Assembly (NCBI GenBank): GCA_026389315.1
Contig: JAPLIC010000066.1
Coordinates: 22,815 to 86,814 of the forward strand
Direction of reading: 5' to 3'
Length of the DNA: 64,000 bases
DNA from: Cyanobacteriota bacterium
Lineage (GTDB): Bacteria > Cyanobacteriota > Cyanobacteriia > PCC-6307 > Cyanobiaceae
The notes under the pieces were generated by a model. That model did not search any database. It saw only the letters and a list, made by a program, of their open reading frames with translations, and was not told the origin of the DNA. Position numbers and translations under genes: made by a program. Shown here piece by piece: positions 37,777-46,642 of the stretch; position 1 is the stretch's first letter, and each line of letters opens with the position of its first letter.

Positions 37777-39740
37777 GGCGGCGGCAGGGGCCCGGGCGGC
37801 AGGCCCATGTTCCCACTGGGGCCGCCGCCGCCTATGGCGGTGCCGCCATGGGCGGCGGCGGCGCTGAACACCTCGATTTCCCCCAGCCCCTTGACCGCCC
37901 GCTGGCCGTGGCTGTGCAGCGCGAATTCCGGGTCGTCCGCCACCAGCTGGGCCGTGGCGCCATCGAGGCAGATCGGGTTCTCCAGCTGGCGGGTGAGCCC
38001 CTCCATCCGGCTCGCCCGGTTCACCGTGTCGCCGATCACCGTGAACTCCAGCCGCTGGGGGCTGCCGATCTGACCCGCCACCACCGGCCCGCTCGCCAGG
38101 CCGACGCCACTGGCCAGCGGTTCCTCCCCCGCCGCCTCTCCCCCCTGGAGCCGCCACTCCTCATTGAGCTGGCGCAGCCGCTCCCCCATCGCCAGGGCGC
38201 AGCGCAGCGCCGCCGCCGCCTCGTAGCGCGGCCCGCGCCCCAGCGGCGAGCCGAACACCGCCATCACCGCATCGCCGATGAACTTGTCGATCGTGCCGCC
38301 ATGGGCGCTGATCACCGCCACCATCGCCCCCAGGTAGGTATTGAGCTGGCGCACATGCCGTTCGCTCTCGCCGGCGGCGCTGCGGCGCCGCGTCAGCTCG
38401 GTGAAGCCCTTCAGATCGGAGAACAGCACCGTCACCTCCAGCACCCGGCCGCGCAGGATGCCCCGCGCCGATTCCGGGTCGGCCAGGATCTCAGCCACCA
38501 CGCTGGGGGCCACGTAACGCTCGAAGGTTTGGCGCAGCCGGCGGCGCTCCCGACCCTCCAGCAGGTAGGCGTTGCCGCCATGGAGCAGGGCCAGCAGCAC
38601 CAGGCCGCTGGCGGGGGCCAGCAGGGGAATCCAGCGATGGTTCAGCTGCAACGCCAGCACCGCAGCCAGCAGCTGCAGCGCCAGGACTGCCCCCACCACC
38701 CCGAGACGCCAGACCAGGGGGCGGCGCGCCAGGGCCAGGCCACCGGCCACCAGCAGGGGCAGCATCGCCAGCAGGGCCCGGCGCAAGTCGGCCTCTGGCC
38801 AGGGCAGCAAGCCGTCGCCTTGGAGGGAGTTGGCGGTGGCGGTGGCCAGCAGCTCCAGGCCGGAGAGCGGCCCGAAGGCGGTGGCGTGCCGTCCCCCCTC
38901 CACTGGACCGACCACCACCACGGCATCTTGCAGCCGGGCTCGCAGCGGCTGGTTGCGCCAGCGCTGGGGATCGAGCACCTCCCAGGCGGGAAGGCGGCTG
39001 AAGCTGCCCTCCGGTCCGTAGACATTGAGGCCGGTGCGCCGATCCGCCTGGCGGGCTGGCCACCCGGCCAGCCGCAGCAGGGTGGTGGACAGTCCCGGCG
39101 GGCTCTCCACCCCCTGGGCCCGCAACAGACCGCTGGCATAGGCCTCCGGATGGCGCAGGGGCTCGCCGGGCACGGGCGCCAGGCTGTTGCTGAGACCCAC
39201 CGCCGCCCGCCCGCCGATCGCCGGCAGGAAGAGCTCTGGCAACACCAGGGTGAGGCCGCCGGCCCCGCGGGAGTCCTCCGGCTCCAGCATCTCGGCGGCG
39301 AGGGCCACCCGGCCCCGGGCGCCGGCCAGGAAACGGCGGAAGGCCTCGTCATCCGCCGCTCCCTTGCCGCTGGGCCCCTCAAACACCACGTTGATGGCCA
39401 CCGCCTTGGCGCCGGCCGCCAGCAGGCGCCGGCCCAGCTCGCCGTAGGCCGCCCGCGGCCAGGGCAGGGTGTCGGTGCCACGGGTCCAGGCCGGTTGGTT
39501 GGGGCTGCGGGAGAACCAGGCCGCCTGCTGCAGGCTGGCGTCGTCGATGGGCACCACAATCACCGCCGGGGGAGGACGGCGCGGGCCGCGCCAAAGCAGC
39601 AGCTGCTGCTCCAGATTGCGCTCCCAGATCCGCCAGCGCGGCCCCGGCCAACCCGCCGTGCCGCCCATCCACAGGCTGATGGCGGCGGTCAGCGCCGCCA
39701 GGACAACGGTGCGACCCGGACGCGGGGAGGGGAGGGCCAT
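37773..39740 (-). CDS. CHASE2-domain class III adenylate cyclase
   Basis: The 655-residue protein has an N-terminal membrane helix, an extracytoplasmic CHASE2 sensor domain (about 35-330, with VIVVPIDDASLQQAAW and RVALAAEMLEPE), three membrane helices (about 335-400) and a cytoplasmic class III cyclase domain. Metal-binding Asp residues are in VTVLFSDLKGFTEL and IGDAVMAVFGSP. The adenine-selecting Lys is in TIDKFIGD and its Thr partner in VIGDTVNRASRM, where the transition-state Asn and Arg also lie, so cAMP is the expected product. It follows the FecR-domain gene by 19 bases on the same strand and overlaps alaS by four. Confidence 0.92.
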   Translation of the reverse strand: MALPSPRPGRTVVLAALTAAISLWMGGTAGWPGPRWRIWERNLEQQLLLWRGPRRPPPAVIVVPIDDASLQQAAWFSRSPNQPAWTRGTDTLPWPRAAYGELGRRLLAAGAKAVAINVVFEGPSGKGAADDEAFRRFLAGARGRVALAAEMLEPEDSRGAGGLTLVLPELFLPAIGGRAAVGLSNSLAPVPGEPLRHPEAYASGLLRAQGVESPPGLSTTLLRLAGWPARQADRRTGLNVYGPEGSFSRLPAWEVLDPQRWRNQPLRARLQDAVVVVGPVEGGRHATAFGPLSGLELLATATANSLQGDGLLPWPEADLRRALLAMLPLLVAGGLALARRPLVWRLGVVGAVLALQLLAAVLALQLNHRWIPLLAPASGLVLLALLHGGNAYLLEGRERRRLRQTFERYVAPSVVAEILADPESARGILRGRVLEVTVLFSDLKGFTELTRRRSAAGESERHVRQLNTYLGAMVAVISAHGGTIDKFIGDAVMAVFGSPLGRGPRYEAAAALRCALAMGERLRQLNEEWRLQGGEAAGEEPLASGVGLASGPVVAGQIGSPQRLEFTVIGDTVNRASRMEGLTRQLENPICLDGATAQLVADDPEFALHSHGQRAVKGLGEIEVFSAAAAHGGTAIGGGGPSGNMGLPPGPLPPP

Positions 39741-39759
39741 TCAGGACAAGGGCACGGGC

Positions 39760-40473
39760 TCAGAAGATGCCGAAGCGGCGCAGGATGGGCACCGAGGGCA
39801 CCGAGGGCACCGAAGGCAACGTCACGCCGGGGACGAAGGAGCGGATGTGGCTTTCCAGTGCCGCGAAGCCGGGCAGGGTGCTGCGGAAGCCGCTGAACAG
39901 CGGGCCGGACAGGATGGCGTTGTAGTCGCCGGAGCTGAGGCGCAGCAGGGTGAGGATGACGCCCTGGGCCGAGAGCTTCACCTTCTGGCCCGCCTCCACC
40001 GCCGTGGCGGGTTTGCCGCTGGGCTCGCCGTCCTGGAGTTGCTCCACGTCCACGCTGCCCTCCAGCACCGAGAGCTCGGCGCTGCCGTCCTCCTGCACAT
40101 CAATCAGGTAATTGGTGCCGCGCACGCTGAGGCGGGCGGAACGGGTGCAGCCGTTCTGCTTGCCGGAAACCAGGATCTGGCCCTTTTCCACCAGGAAGCA
40201 ACTGGAGCCGAGCCTGAGCAGGGAGAAGCGATTGATGCGGCCGGCGGCGCCGGTGCTGAAGGCCAGCTGGCCGCGGCTGTTGCGGGTGCTCACCGTCTCG
40301 GGAGCCGAGGCCCGATCCTTGGGCGCCGCCTGTTTCTGATTGATGAATAGCTCTTGGCCATCGAGGATTTCCTGCACGGTGGCGGATTCAGCCGCCCAGC
40401 CGCTTTGGCTGTCGGCGATCGCCAGGGCCAGCAGCAGCGCCGCCGCGAGGGGGACGGCAGGGACTCGGGCCAT
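39760..40473 (-). CDS. exported FecR-domain protein
   Basis: From an ATG at 40473 the 237-residue product starts with a signal peptide (MARVPAVPLAAALLLALAIA). A FecR-like beta-rich domain follows: LLRLGSSCFLVEKGQILVSG, SARLSVRGTNYLIDVQEDGS and LSVLEGSVDVEQLQ. This domain is often exported and paired with CHASE2 sensors. The C-terminus ends in a PSVPSVPSVP repeat coded by a 9-base tandem repeat (39787-39813). It lies 19 bases upstream of the CHASE2 cyclase gene, so it is a good candidate ligand or regulator of that receptor. Alternative starts exist at 40500 and 40572. Confidence 0.85.
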   Translation of the reverse strand: MARVPAVPLAAALLLALAIADSQSGWAAESATVQEILDGQELFINQKQAAPKDRASAPETVSTRNSRGQLAFSTGAAGRINRFSLLRLGSSCFLVEKGQILVSGKQNGCTRSARLSVRGTNYLIDVQEDGSAELSVLEGSVDVEQLQDGEPSGKPATAVEAGQKVKLSAQGVILTLLRLSSGDYNAILSGPLFSGFRSTLPGFAALESHIRSFVPGVTLPSVPSVPSVPILRRFGIF

Positions 40474-40585
40474 CGCACCCCCGAAAATGATAGCCCCCAT
40501 TGTGGTGCCAATTCGCCCCACCGGCGTAACCCCACCGGTGTATTGGTTCCGGGGAAGATGGGGATCCACCATTCGCTAATGACAG

Positions 40586-42061
40586 ATGGAGCTGCTGCAG
40601 CGCCTCCTGGTCGCCCTGCTGGCAACCGTCGCCCTCGTGGCCGTGGCCGAGCTCTGCCGGCGGCGGCGCCTGGTCCTGCCCCCCGCCCGTCTGGTGCTGC
40701 TCGCCCTGGCCAGCTGGGTGGTGATCGGCGCCGAGACGCGAGCGCTGCTGGGACCGATGGCCCATCGCTGGCTGGATCTGGCGGGGCTGCTGCTGCTGTG
40801 CCTCACCGCCGTGCGGCTGGTGCTGTGGGTGGGCCTGGAGATCCCCAGCAGCCTCGGCTGGTGGCGACGGCCCCCGCAGTTGCTGGTGCAGCTGCTGATG
40901 CTGGGCTTCGGCGGCCTGATCGCCGTTGTCGTGGTGCGCCAGATCCTCAAGATCGAGCTGCTCGGGCTGATCACCACCTCCGCCGTGCTCACCGCCGTGA
41001 TCGGTTTTGCCTCCCAGGGGCTGCTCAAGGACCTGATCGCCGGGCTGGAGCTGCAACTGGGCGACGACTTCGCGATCGGCGATCTGGTCGATCTGGGCGG
41101 CCACCAGGGCGTGGTGGAAAGCGTGAGCTGGCGGGACACCAGCCTGCGCACCATCGAGGGCACCCGCCTGGTGGTACCGAACAGCAAGGTCACCGATGAC
41201 GTGATCGTCAACAAGGTGGCCTACGGCTACTGCGGCAACCGCTTTGAAGTTGGTCTCGATTATGCAATTCCGCCCGGTCAGGTGCGGGCCATGCTGCTGA
41301 CGCTGCTGGGGGATCACCCGCTGGTGCTCAGCGATCCCAAGCCGCTTGTGCGGGTCAAGGAGTTTGGTGACAGCGCCATCATCTACGAATTGCAGCTGTG
41401 GCACCCCAAGGGTGTGGAGCCGGGGCCGATCGAACTGCGCAGCGAGCTGCTCGAGCAGATCTGGTATGCGGTGCACCGCAACGGCTGGTCCATTCCGTTC
41501 CCGGTGCGCGAGTTGCGGGCCGCCCCGCCGGCGGTAGATCCGGAGCGGGAGCGCCAGCCCGCCCAGGCCAAGGCGCTGGCCTGCCTCAGCCGCAACCAGT
41601 TATTCAATGTGCTCACCTCCGAGCAGCAGGGCCAAATGGTTGCCTCCAGCAGCCGGGTCCGCTTTGGTGCCGGTGAATCGATCGTGCGTGAGGGGGATGG
41701 GGGCAACTCCCTGTTCCTGTTGATGGACGGCAGGGTGGCCGTCATAAAACATCGGGACGATGGCAGCGAAGTGCTGGTGTGCGAGCTGGCTGCGGGCGAG
41801 GTGTTCGGCGAGATGACCCTCTTCCTCGATGCTCCCCGCAGCACCACGGTGCGGGCCCTGCGGGAATGCGAGTTGCTGCAGGTGGACCGGGACTGCTTCA
41901 GCCGGCTGATCGCCAGCAATCCCAGCCTGTTGGACCAGCTGGCGGAGCAGGTGGAAGAGCGGCTCGATGAGCTCAAGGCGATCGGCACCCGCAGCCAGCG
42001 GGAATCGCGGCCCGATCTGCTGGCGACGATGCGGCGGCTGCTGATGAACCTGCGCAACTGA
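40586..42061 (+). CDS. MscS-type channel with C-terminal cyclic-nucleotide-binding domain
   Basis: The 491-residue protein has about four membrane segments (residues 5-125), a pore-lining TM3 region (LLGLITTSAVLTAVIGFASQ), the MscS beta domain (DDFAIGDLVDLGGHQGVVES and RTIEGTRLVVPNSKVTDDVI) and a C-terminal cNMP-binding domain (about 335-460; VREGDGGNSLFLLMDGRVAV). Its phosphate-binding cassette reads GEMTLFLDAPRSTTVRA with the key Arg. This is the architecture of bacterial cyclic-nucleotide-gated MscS relatives. It is divergent from the FecR-cyclase pair with about 110 bases between probable starts, so cAMP made by that cyclase may be its ligand. Confidence 0.92.
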   Translation: MELLQRLLVALLATVALVAVAELCRRRRLVLPPARLVLLALASWVVIGAETRALLGPMAHRWLDLAGLLLLCLTAVRLVLWVGLEIPSSLGWWRRPPQLLVQLLMLGFGGLIAVVVVRQILKIELLGLITTSAVLTAVIGFASQGLLKDLIAGLELQLGDDFAIGDLVDLGGHQGVVESVSWRDTSLRTIEGTRLVVPNSKVTDDVIVNKVAYGYCGNRFEVGLDYAIPPGQVRAMLLTLLGDHPLVLSDPKPLVRVKEFGDSAIIYELQLWHPKGVEPGPIELRSELLEQIWYAVHRNGWSIPFPVRELRAAPPAVDPERERQPAQAKALACLSRNQLFNVLTSEQQGQMVASSSRVRFGAGESIVREGDGGNSLFLLMDGRVAVIKHRDDGSEVLVCELAAGEVFGEMTLFLDAPRSTTVRALRECELLQVDRDCFSRLIASNPSLLDQLAEQVEERLDELKAIGTRSQRESRPDLLATMRRLLMNLRN

Positions 42062-42156
42062 TCCCGCCCCATCCCCAGGCACCCGTTAATCCATGATGGT
42101 GCGCGAATCCAGTCCCGCTGGGTTCGTATCCACCGGATTCCGGCGCCCCCGCGGCC

Positions 42157-45100
42157 ATGAGCCTGCTGCACGCCACTTGGCTGTTTCCCCCTGAGGGGGC
42201 GGGCGGTCGCCTGTTGTTATGGGCCGACACCTGGCGGGTGGCGGCCCCGGTCCAGCCCAAAGCGGGCGAGATCCCCGAACATCCCCTCAGCCTGAATTGG
42301 GATGACCTGGCCACCTGGCTGGAGGACAACGGCCTCTGGTCGGAAGCCGTCAGGCCCGCCAATGCCACCCTCACCCTGCCGAGTCGCAGCCAGGCGGCCC
42401 GCGGCCGGCGCAAAAGCGAGGCGGATTGGAGTGGCCTGCCCCTGCAGGCGGGCGAGCCGATCCCCAAGGAGGTGCAGTGGTGGCCGTGGCGGGTGGAAGG
42501 ATTGGCCTTGGATCCGGGTGCGGCCGGCGAGTGGCTCAGCGCCCTGCCCCTGTCTGGCGTCCATCCGGGCCTGTCCGATGATCTGCGCTGGTGGAGTCAC
42601 CTGCAGCGCTGGGCGCTGAGCCTGCTGGCCCGCGGCCGCTGGCTGCCCCAGGTGGAGGGGGGCCGGGCCCGCTGGCTGCCGTTACTGAACCGGGAGGGCG
42701 ACCGGCGGCGGCTGGAGGAGCTGGCGGCGGGCTTACCCCAGGTGGCGACTTCGGCGATTGTGCATGAGGGATTGGCCTGTCGCCGCCCCGGCAGCGGCCG
42801 GCTGCGGGTGGCGAGCCTGCTGGAGGCCCTGCTCGATGGCCAGCTGCGGGCCGGCTTCCAGAAAGATGCCCAGGGCCTGGATCCGCTGCTGGCCGCGTGG
42901 CAGCAAGCCCTGGGCCGCGGCGATGGCCAGCTCAAGCTGGATGCTGAAGACAGCGAGCGGCTCCAGATCGCCACCCACCACTGGCTGGAGGCGGTGGCGG
43001 GCCGGCTGGCGCCGGCGCGGGCCTGCCTGGAGCTGGATGCGCCGCCGGAGGGGGAGGATCTCTGGCATTTGCGTTTCAGCCTCCAGGCTGAAGCCGAACC
43101 CAGCCTGCGGCTGCCGGCGGCGGCGGTTTGGTCGGCCGGCGCCGCCGTGCTGCAGCTCGGTGAGGTGGAGGTGCCCCAGCCGGGCGAGTTGCTGCTGGAG
43201 GGCCTGGGACGGGCGCTGACGGTGTTTGAGCCGATCACGCGGGGGTTGGATGGGGCGGCGCCGGAGGGCATGGCCCTTACCCCCGCCGAAGCCTTTGTGT
43301 TGGTGCGCACCGCCGCCAGCCAATTGCGGGATGTGGGGGTGGGGGTGGTGCTGCCCGAATCCCTATCGGGCGGCTTGGCCAGCCGCTTGGGGCTGTCGAT
43401 CGTGGCGGAGCTGCCCAAGCGTTCCAAGGGCTTCACCCTGGGCGAAACCTTGGAATGGCAATGGGAGTTGATGATCGGTGGTGTCACCCTCAGCCTCAAA
43501 GATCTAGAGCGCCTGTCGGCCAAGCGCAGCCCGCTGGTGCTGCACAAGGGCGCCTGGATCGAGTTGCGGCCGGGGGATTTGCGCAATGCCGAGCGCTTCT
43601 GCGCCGCCGATCCACCTTTAACGCTGGATGAGGCCCTGCGGCTGACCGCCAGCGAGGGCGACACCTTGATGCGGCTGCCGGTGCATCAATTCACGCCCAA
43701 GCCGCGCCTGCAGGCGGTGCTGGAGCAATACCACCAGCAGAAGGCCCCCGATCCGCTGCCGGCCCCGGAGGGCTTTGCCGGCCAGTTGCGGCCCTATCAG
43801 GAGCGGGGCTTGGGCTGGCTGGCCTTTTTGCATCGCTTCGATCAAGGGGCCTGCCTGGCCGATGACATGGGGTTGGGCAAGACGATCCAGCTGCTGGCCT
43901 TTTTGCAGCACCTCAAAGCCGAGGAAGAGCTGAAGCGGCCGGTGCTGCTGGTGGCTCCCACCTCGGTGCTGACCAATTGGAAGCGGGAAGCCGCTGGCTT
44001 CACGCCGGAGCTGGAGGTGCGCGAGCACTACGGGCCGCGGCGGGCCAGCAATGAGGGGGCGCTGAAAACGGCGCTCAAGGGGGTGGATCTGGTGCTGACC
44101 ACCTATGGGCTGCTGCAACGGGATAGCGAGTTGTTGGAGTCGCTGGATTGGCAGGGGGTGGTGCTGGATGAGGCCCAGGCGATCAAGAATCCCGCCGCCA
44201 AACAATCCCAGGCCGCCCGGGATTTGGGCCGGCCCGGCAAGCAGGGTCGTTTCCGCATTGCCCTCACCGGCACCCCGGTCGAAAACCGGGTCAGTGAGCT
44301 GTGGGCGCTGATGGATTTCCTCAATCCCAATGTATTGGGGGAGGAGGCCTTCTTCCGCCAGCGCTATCGCTTGCCGATTGAAAGTTATGGCGACATGAGC
44401 TCGCTGCGCGATCTGAAGGCCCGGGTGGGCCCGTTTATCTTGAGGCGCCTCAAGACCGACAAGGCGATTATCAGCGATCTACCCGAGAAGGTGGAATTGC
44501 GCGAATGGGTGGGATTGGCCCCCGAGCAGGTGCAGCTCTATCGCCGCACGGTGGATGAAAGCCTGGATGCGATCGCCAGGGCGCCGTTGGGTCAACGCCA
44601 CGGCCAGGTGCTGGCGTTGCTGACGCGGCTAAAACAAATCTGCAACCATCCCGCCCTGGCGCTCAAGGAAGCACCGAGCAGTGTCGATGGCGGCTTTGCG
44701 GCCCGTAGCGCCAAGGTGCAGCGGCTGGAGGAAATCCTGGAGGAGGTGATGGCGGCGGGCGATCGGGCCCTGCTGTTCACCCAATTCGCCGAATGGGGCC
44801 AGCTGCTCAAGGTGTATCTGGAGCGTCGCTGGCGCCAGGAGGTGCCGTTTCTGTATGGCAGCACCAGCAAGAGCGAACGCCAGGCGATGGTCGATCGCTT
44901 CCAGGATGATCCCCGCGGCCCCCAGTTGTTTTTGCTGTCGCTGAAGGCCGGTGGGGTGGGCCTCAACCTCACCCGGGCCAGCCATGTGTTCCACATCGAC
45001 CGCTGGTGGAATCCGGCCGTCGAAAACCAGGCGACCGACCGGGCCTACCGCATCGGCCAGCAGAAGCGGGTGATGGTGCACAAGTTCATCACCAGCGGCT

Positions 45101-45240
45101 CGGTCGAAGAAAAAATCGACATCATGATCCGCAAAAAATCAGTGCTGGCTGAAGAAATTGTCGGTTCGGGCGAAGAATGGCTGGGCGGCTTTGATGTCAA
45201 GCAACTGCGGGATTTGGTGGCTTTGGATGAGGGGGGGTAG
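42157..45240 (+). CDS. SNF2-family DEAD/DEAH helicase (RapA/HepA-like)
   Basis: The 1027-residue protein has a long N-terminal SNF2-associated region (1-540) and both helicase lobes. Lobe 1 has CLADDMGLGKTIQLLAFL (Walker A, about residue 568), VVLDEAQAIKNP (DEAQ box, about 670) and LTGTPVENRVSELWALMDFL. Lobe 2 has LFLLSLKAGGVGLNLTRASH and NQATDRAYRIGQ. It is a bacterial SNF2 translocase; its role in transcription or repair is not known here. The C-terminal codons (GSGEEWLGGFDVKQLRDLVA) and the bases after the stop recur at three downstream places, marking it as the anchor gene of an integration hotspot. The gene itself is intact. Confidence 0.95.
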   Translation: MSLLHATWLFPPEGAGGRLLLWADTWRVAAPVQPKAGEIPEHPLSLNWDDLATWLEDNGLWSEAVRPANATLTLPSRSQAARGRRKSEADWSGLPLQAGEPIPKEVQWWPWRVEGLALDPGAAGEWLSALPLSGVHPGLSDDLRWWSHLQRWALSLLARGRWLPQVEGGRARWLPLLNREGDRRRLEELAAGLPQVATSAIVHEGLACRRPGSGRLRVASLLEALLDGQLRAGFQKDAQGLDPLLAAWQQALGRGDGQLKLDAEDSERLQIATHHWLEAVAGRLAPARACLELDAPPEGEDLWHLRFSLQAEAEPSLRLPAAAVWSAGAAVLQLGEVEVPQPGELLLEGLGRALTVFEPITRGLDGAAPEGMALTPAEAFVLVRTAASQLRDVGVGVVLPESLSGGLASRLGLSIVAELPKRSKGFTLGETLEWQWELMIGGVTLSLKDLERLSAKRSPLVLHKGAWIELRPGDLRNAERFCAADPPLTLDEALRLTASEGDTLMRLPVHQFTPKPRLQAVLEQYHQQKAPDPLPAPEGFAGQLRPYQERGLGWLAFLHRFDQGACLADDMGLGKTIQLLAFLQHLKAEEELKRPVLLVAPTSVLTNWKREAAGFTPELEVREHYGPRRASNEGALKTALKGVDLVLTTYGLLQRDSELLESLDWQGVVLDEAQAIKNPAAKQSQAARDLGRPGKQGRFRIALTGTPVENRVSELWALMDFLNPNVLGEEAFFRQRYRLPIESYGDMSSLRDLKARVGPFILRRLKTDKAIISDLPEKVELREWVGLAPEQVQLYRRTVDESLDAIARAPLGQRHGQVLALLTRLKQICNHPALALKEAPSSVDGGFAARSAKVQRLEEILEEVMAAGDRALLFTQFAEWGQLLKVYLERRWRQEVPFLYGSTSKSERQAMVDRFQDDPRGPQLFLLSLKAGGVGLNLTRASHVFHIDRWWNPAVENQATDRAYRIGQQKRVMVHKFITSGSVEEKIDIMIRKKSVLAEEIVGSGEEWLGGFDVKQLRDLVALDEGG

Positions 45241-45293
45241 GTGGGATTGTAGGTAGGGCTTATAACGATGGGGACTGTATTTTGGGGTTAGGC
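45121..45293 (+). repeat. reference copy of the SNF2 3'-end repeat
   Basis: The last 120 bases of the SNF2 gene plus the following roughly 50 bases, down to TTTTGGGGTTAGGC, are the parent of the partial copies at 49216-49318, 51608-51767 and 53440-53598. At this copy foreign sequence begins after GGGGTT; GTTAGGC (45287-45293) also matches the integron core-site consensus GTTRRRY. Confidence 0.85.
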
Positions 45294-45350
45294 GAGAAAA
45301 GTTTTGTTTGTATGTGCTAGGTAGAATGTCATATGGTTTATTGCTAAGGG

Positions 45351-46390
45351 CTAAGGCTTGTAATCATCAGGTATATGGGATTTTATGCTAATATTAGGAA
45401 ATGGATGGCGGCGGTTTATGTCTTTTAACTTAAGATCATATACTTTCGTTAAGTCTTCAGTTGTAACTATAGGTGGTCTTAGGCATATACGAGGTAGCTC
45501 TGGAAGATTTCCTTCTTTTTCCCATGTTTGCGCTAGAAATATTATATTACAGTATATCATTCTATTCGATCGGTCTATCTGCTTGTGTTCAATATATTTT
45601 CTGAACAGCTCATAGTTGTCAACCACAATTGAGTAAAAATAATCTTTTTGGTAGTCTGAGTCTGCTACATGCTCTTTAACATCTTGTCCCATATGTTCTA
45701 AAAAGCTTAAAAAACAATCTACCGATTCTTTCTCATTTTTATAATCTTTTTTGATTTTGTCATCTGTATTGTCAGTTGTGTGATTAGGATAAAGTCTCGC
45801 CAGAATTGAGGATTGTACTTTCTGTAGGATTTCAATTCCATCTGCATTCTGCTTGTATCCAGCGACAACACTATGGCATTTATCGAATACATTTATATCA
45901 AATCTTGTAGGTAAATATCCCACAAAACTTCCGATTTGATTCTGTCAACAACCTGGCGAATAGTAAAATAATCTTGAGAGTGCCAGGCGCTAACATATGT
46001 AGATGCTTTTTCGCGCTTCTTGTAATGATATTCTCTGTGCATATTAGTCATAGCAAATAAGATTGTGATAGTGGCACCTGCAAGGGCCCCAATATCTTTG
46101 ATTAGTTCATAGTTCTTAAGTGGTTCTTTCTTGGCAAGCGTGCTGCAGTTTTTGCAGTTGTTAGTGCTTTCAATCATTAGCCATGCGACAATCAGAAATA
46201 CTAAAAATAACAAAGAGCGTGGCAAGTTTATGTCAAGATGACGATTACGAATGAATTTTCTAAGCCTTGCCGTGAACACTGCGAGATTGGCTGCCAAAGA
46301 GTCGCCAAATATGTTAATCAGGTTTGCCCTGCCACCACTTACTTCTTTAAGTATGTGTGAGTAATTTGGAACTCGTAAGTCATTGGTCAT
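45351..46390 (-). pseudogene. AT-rich foreign gene, DUF4760-like, probably frameshifted
   Basis: Two overlapping minus-strand frames appear to be one gene. The first (46390-45893, 165 codons) encodes a basic head and two membrane helices (LLFLVFLIVAWLMIE and IGALAGATITILFAMTN), then KKREKASTYVSAWHSQDYFT and IRQVVDRIKSE. The second (45923-45351) continues FVGYLPTRFDINVFDKCHSV and ends FPNISIKSHIPDDYKP. The switch lies around 45905-45925, near a GTTTTG. The region is strikingly AT-rich next to neighbours near 65% GC, a clear sign of transfer. The helix plus R-x-x-V-D-R pattern recalls DUF4760 proteins, but that is tentative. A sequencing error or two separate genes remain possible. Confidence 0.55.
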
Positions 46391-46642
46391 AAAGGATTGC
46401 AGAATATCTATTTAGATGGTAAAGTTGTCTTATCAGTTATTTGCAGTATGTCTTTGTCCCCACACAAGGTCTTCGCTGTTTGGTGCCTGTTGCGCAAAAA
46501 AGGCAGCCAATCTCTCAACAGAGTTTAGTTTCCTTACGCAAGATCAATCGGTCCTGCTACGAGGTTCTTGCCTTCAGTTTGCCCACGGGCAATCAACAGC
46601 CTGACCACATGTGCGTCAGTGAATTGTTAGGCGACAAATAGA

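Noticed and set aside
46560..46632. Third attC-like site with GCCTAACAATTCA on the minus strand near the IS3 left end
   Set aside because: The GCCTAAC box and a small palindrome (CTGACGCACATGTGGTCAG) are present, but the site is too short and no second box is found, so I did not call it a feature.
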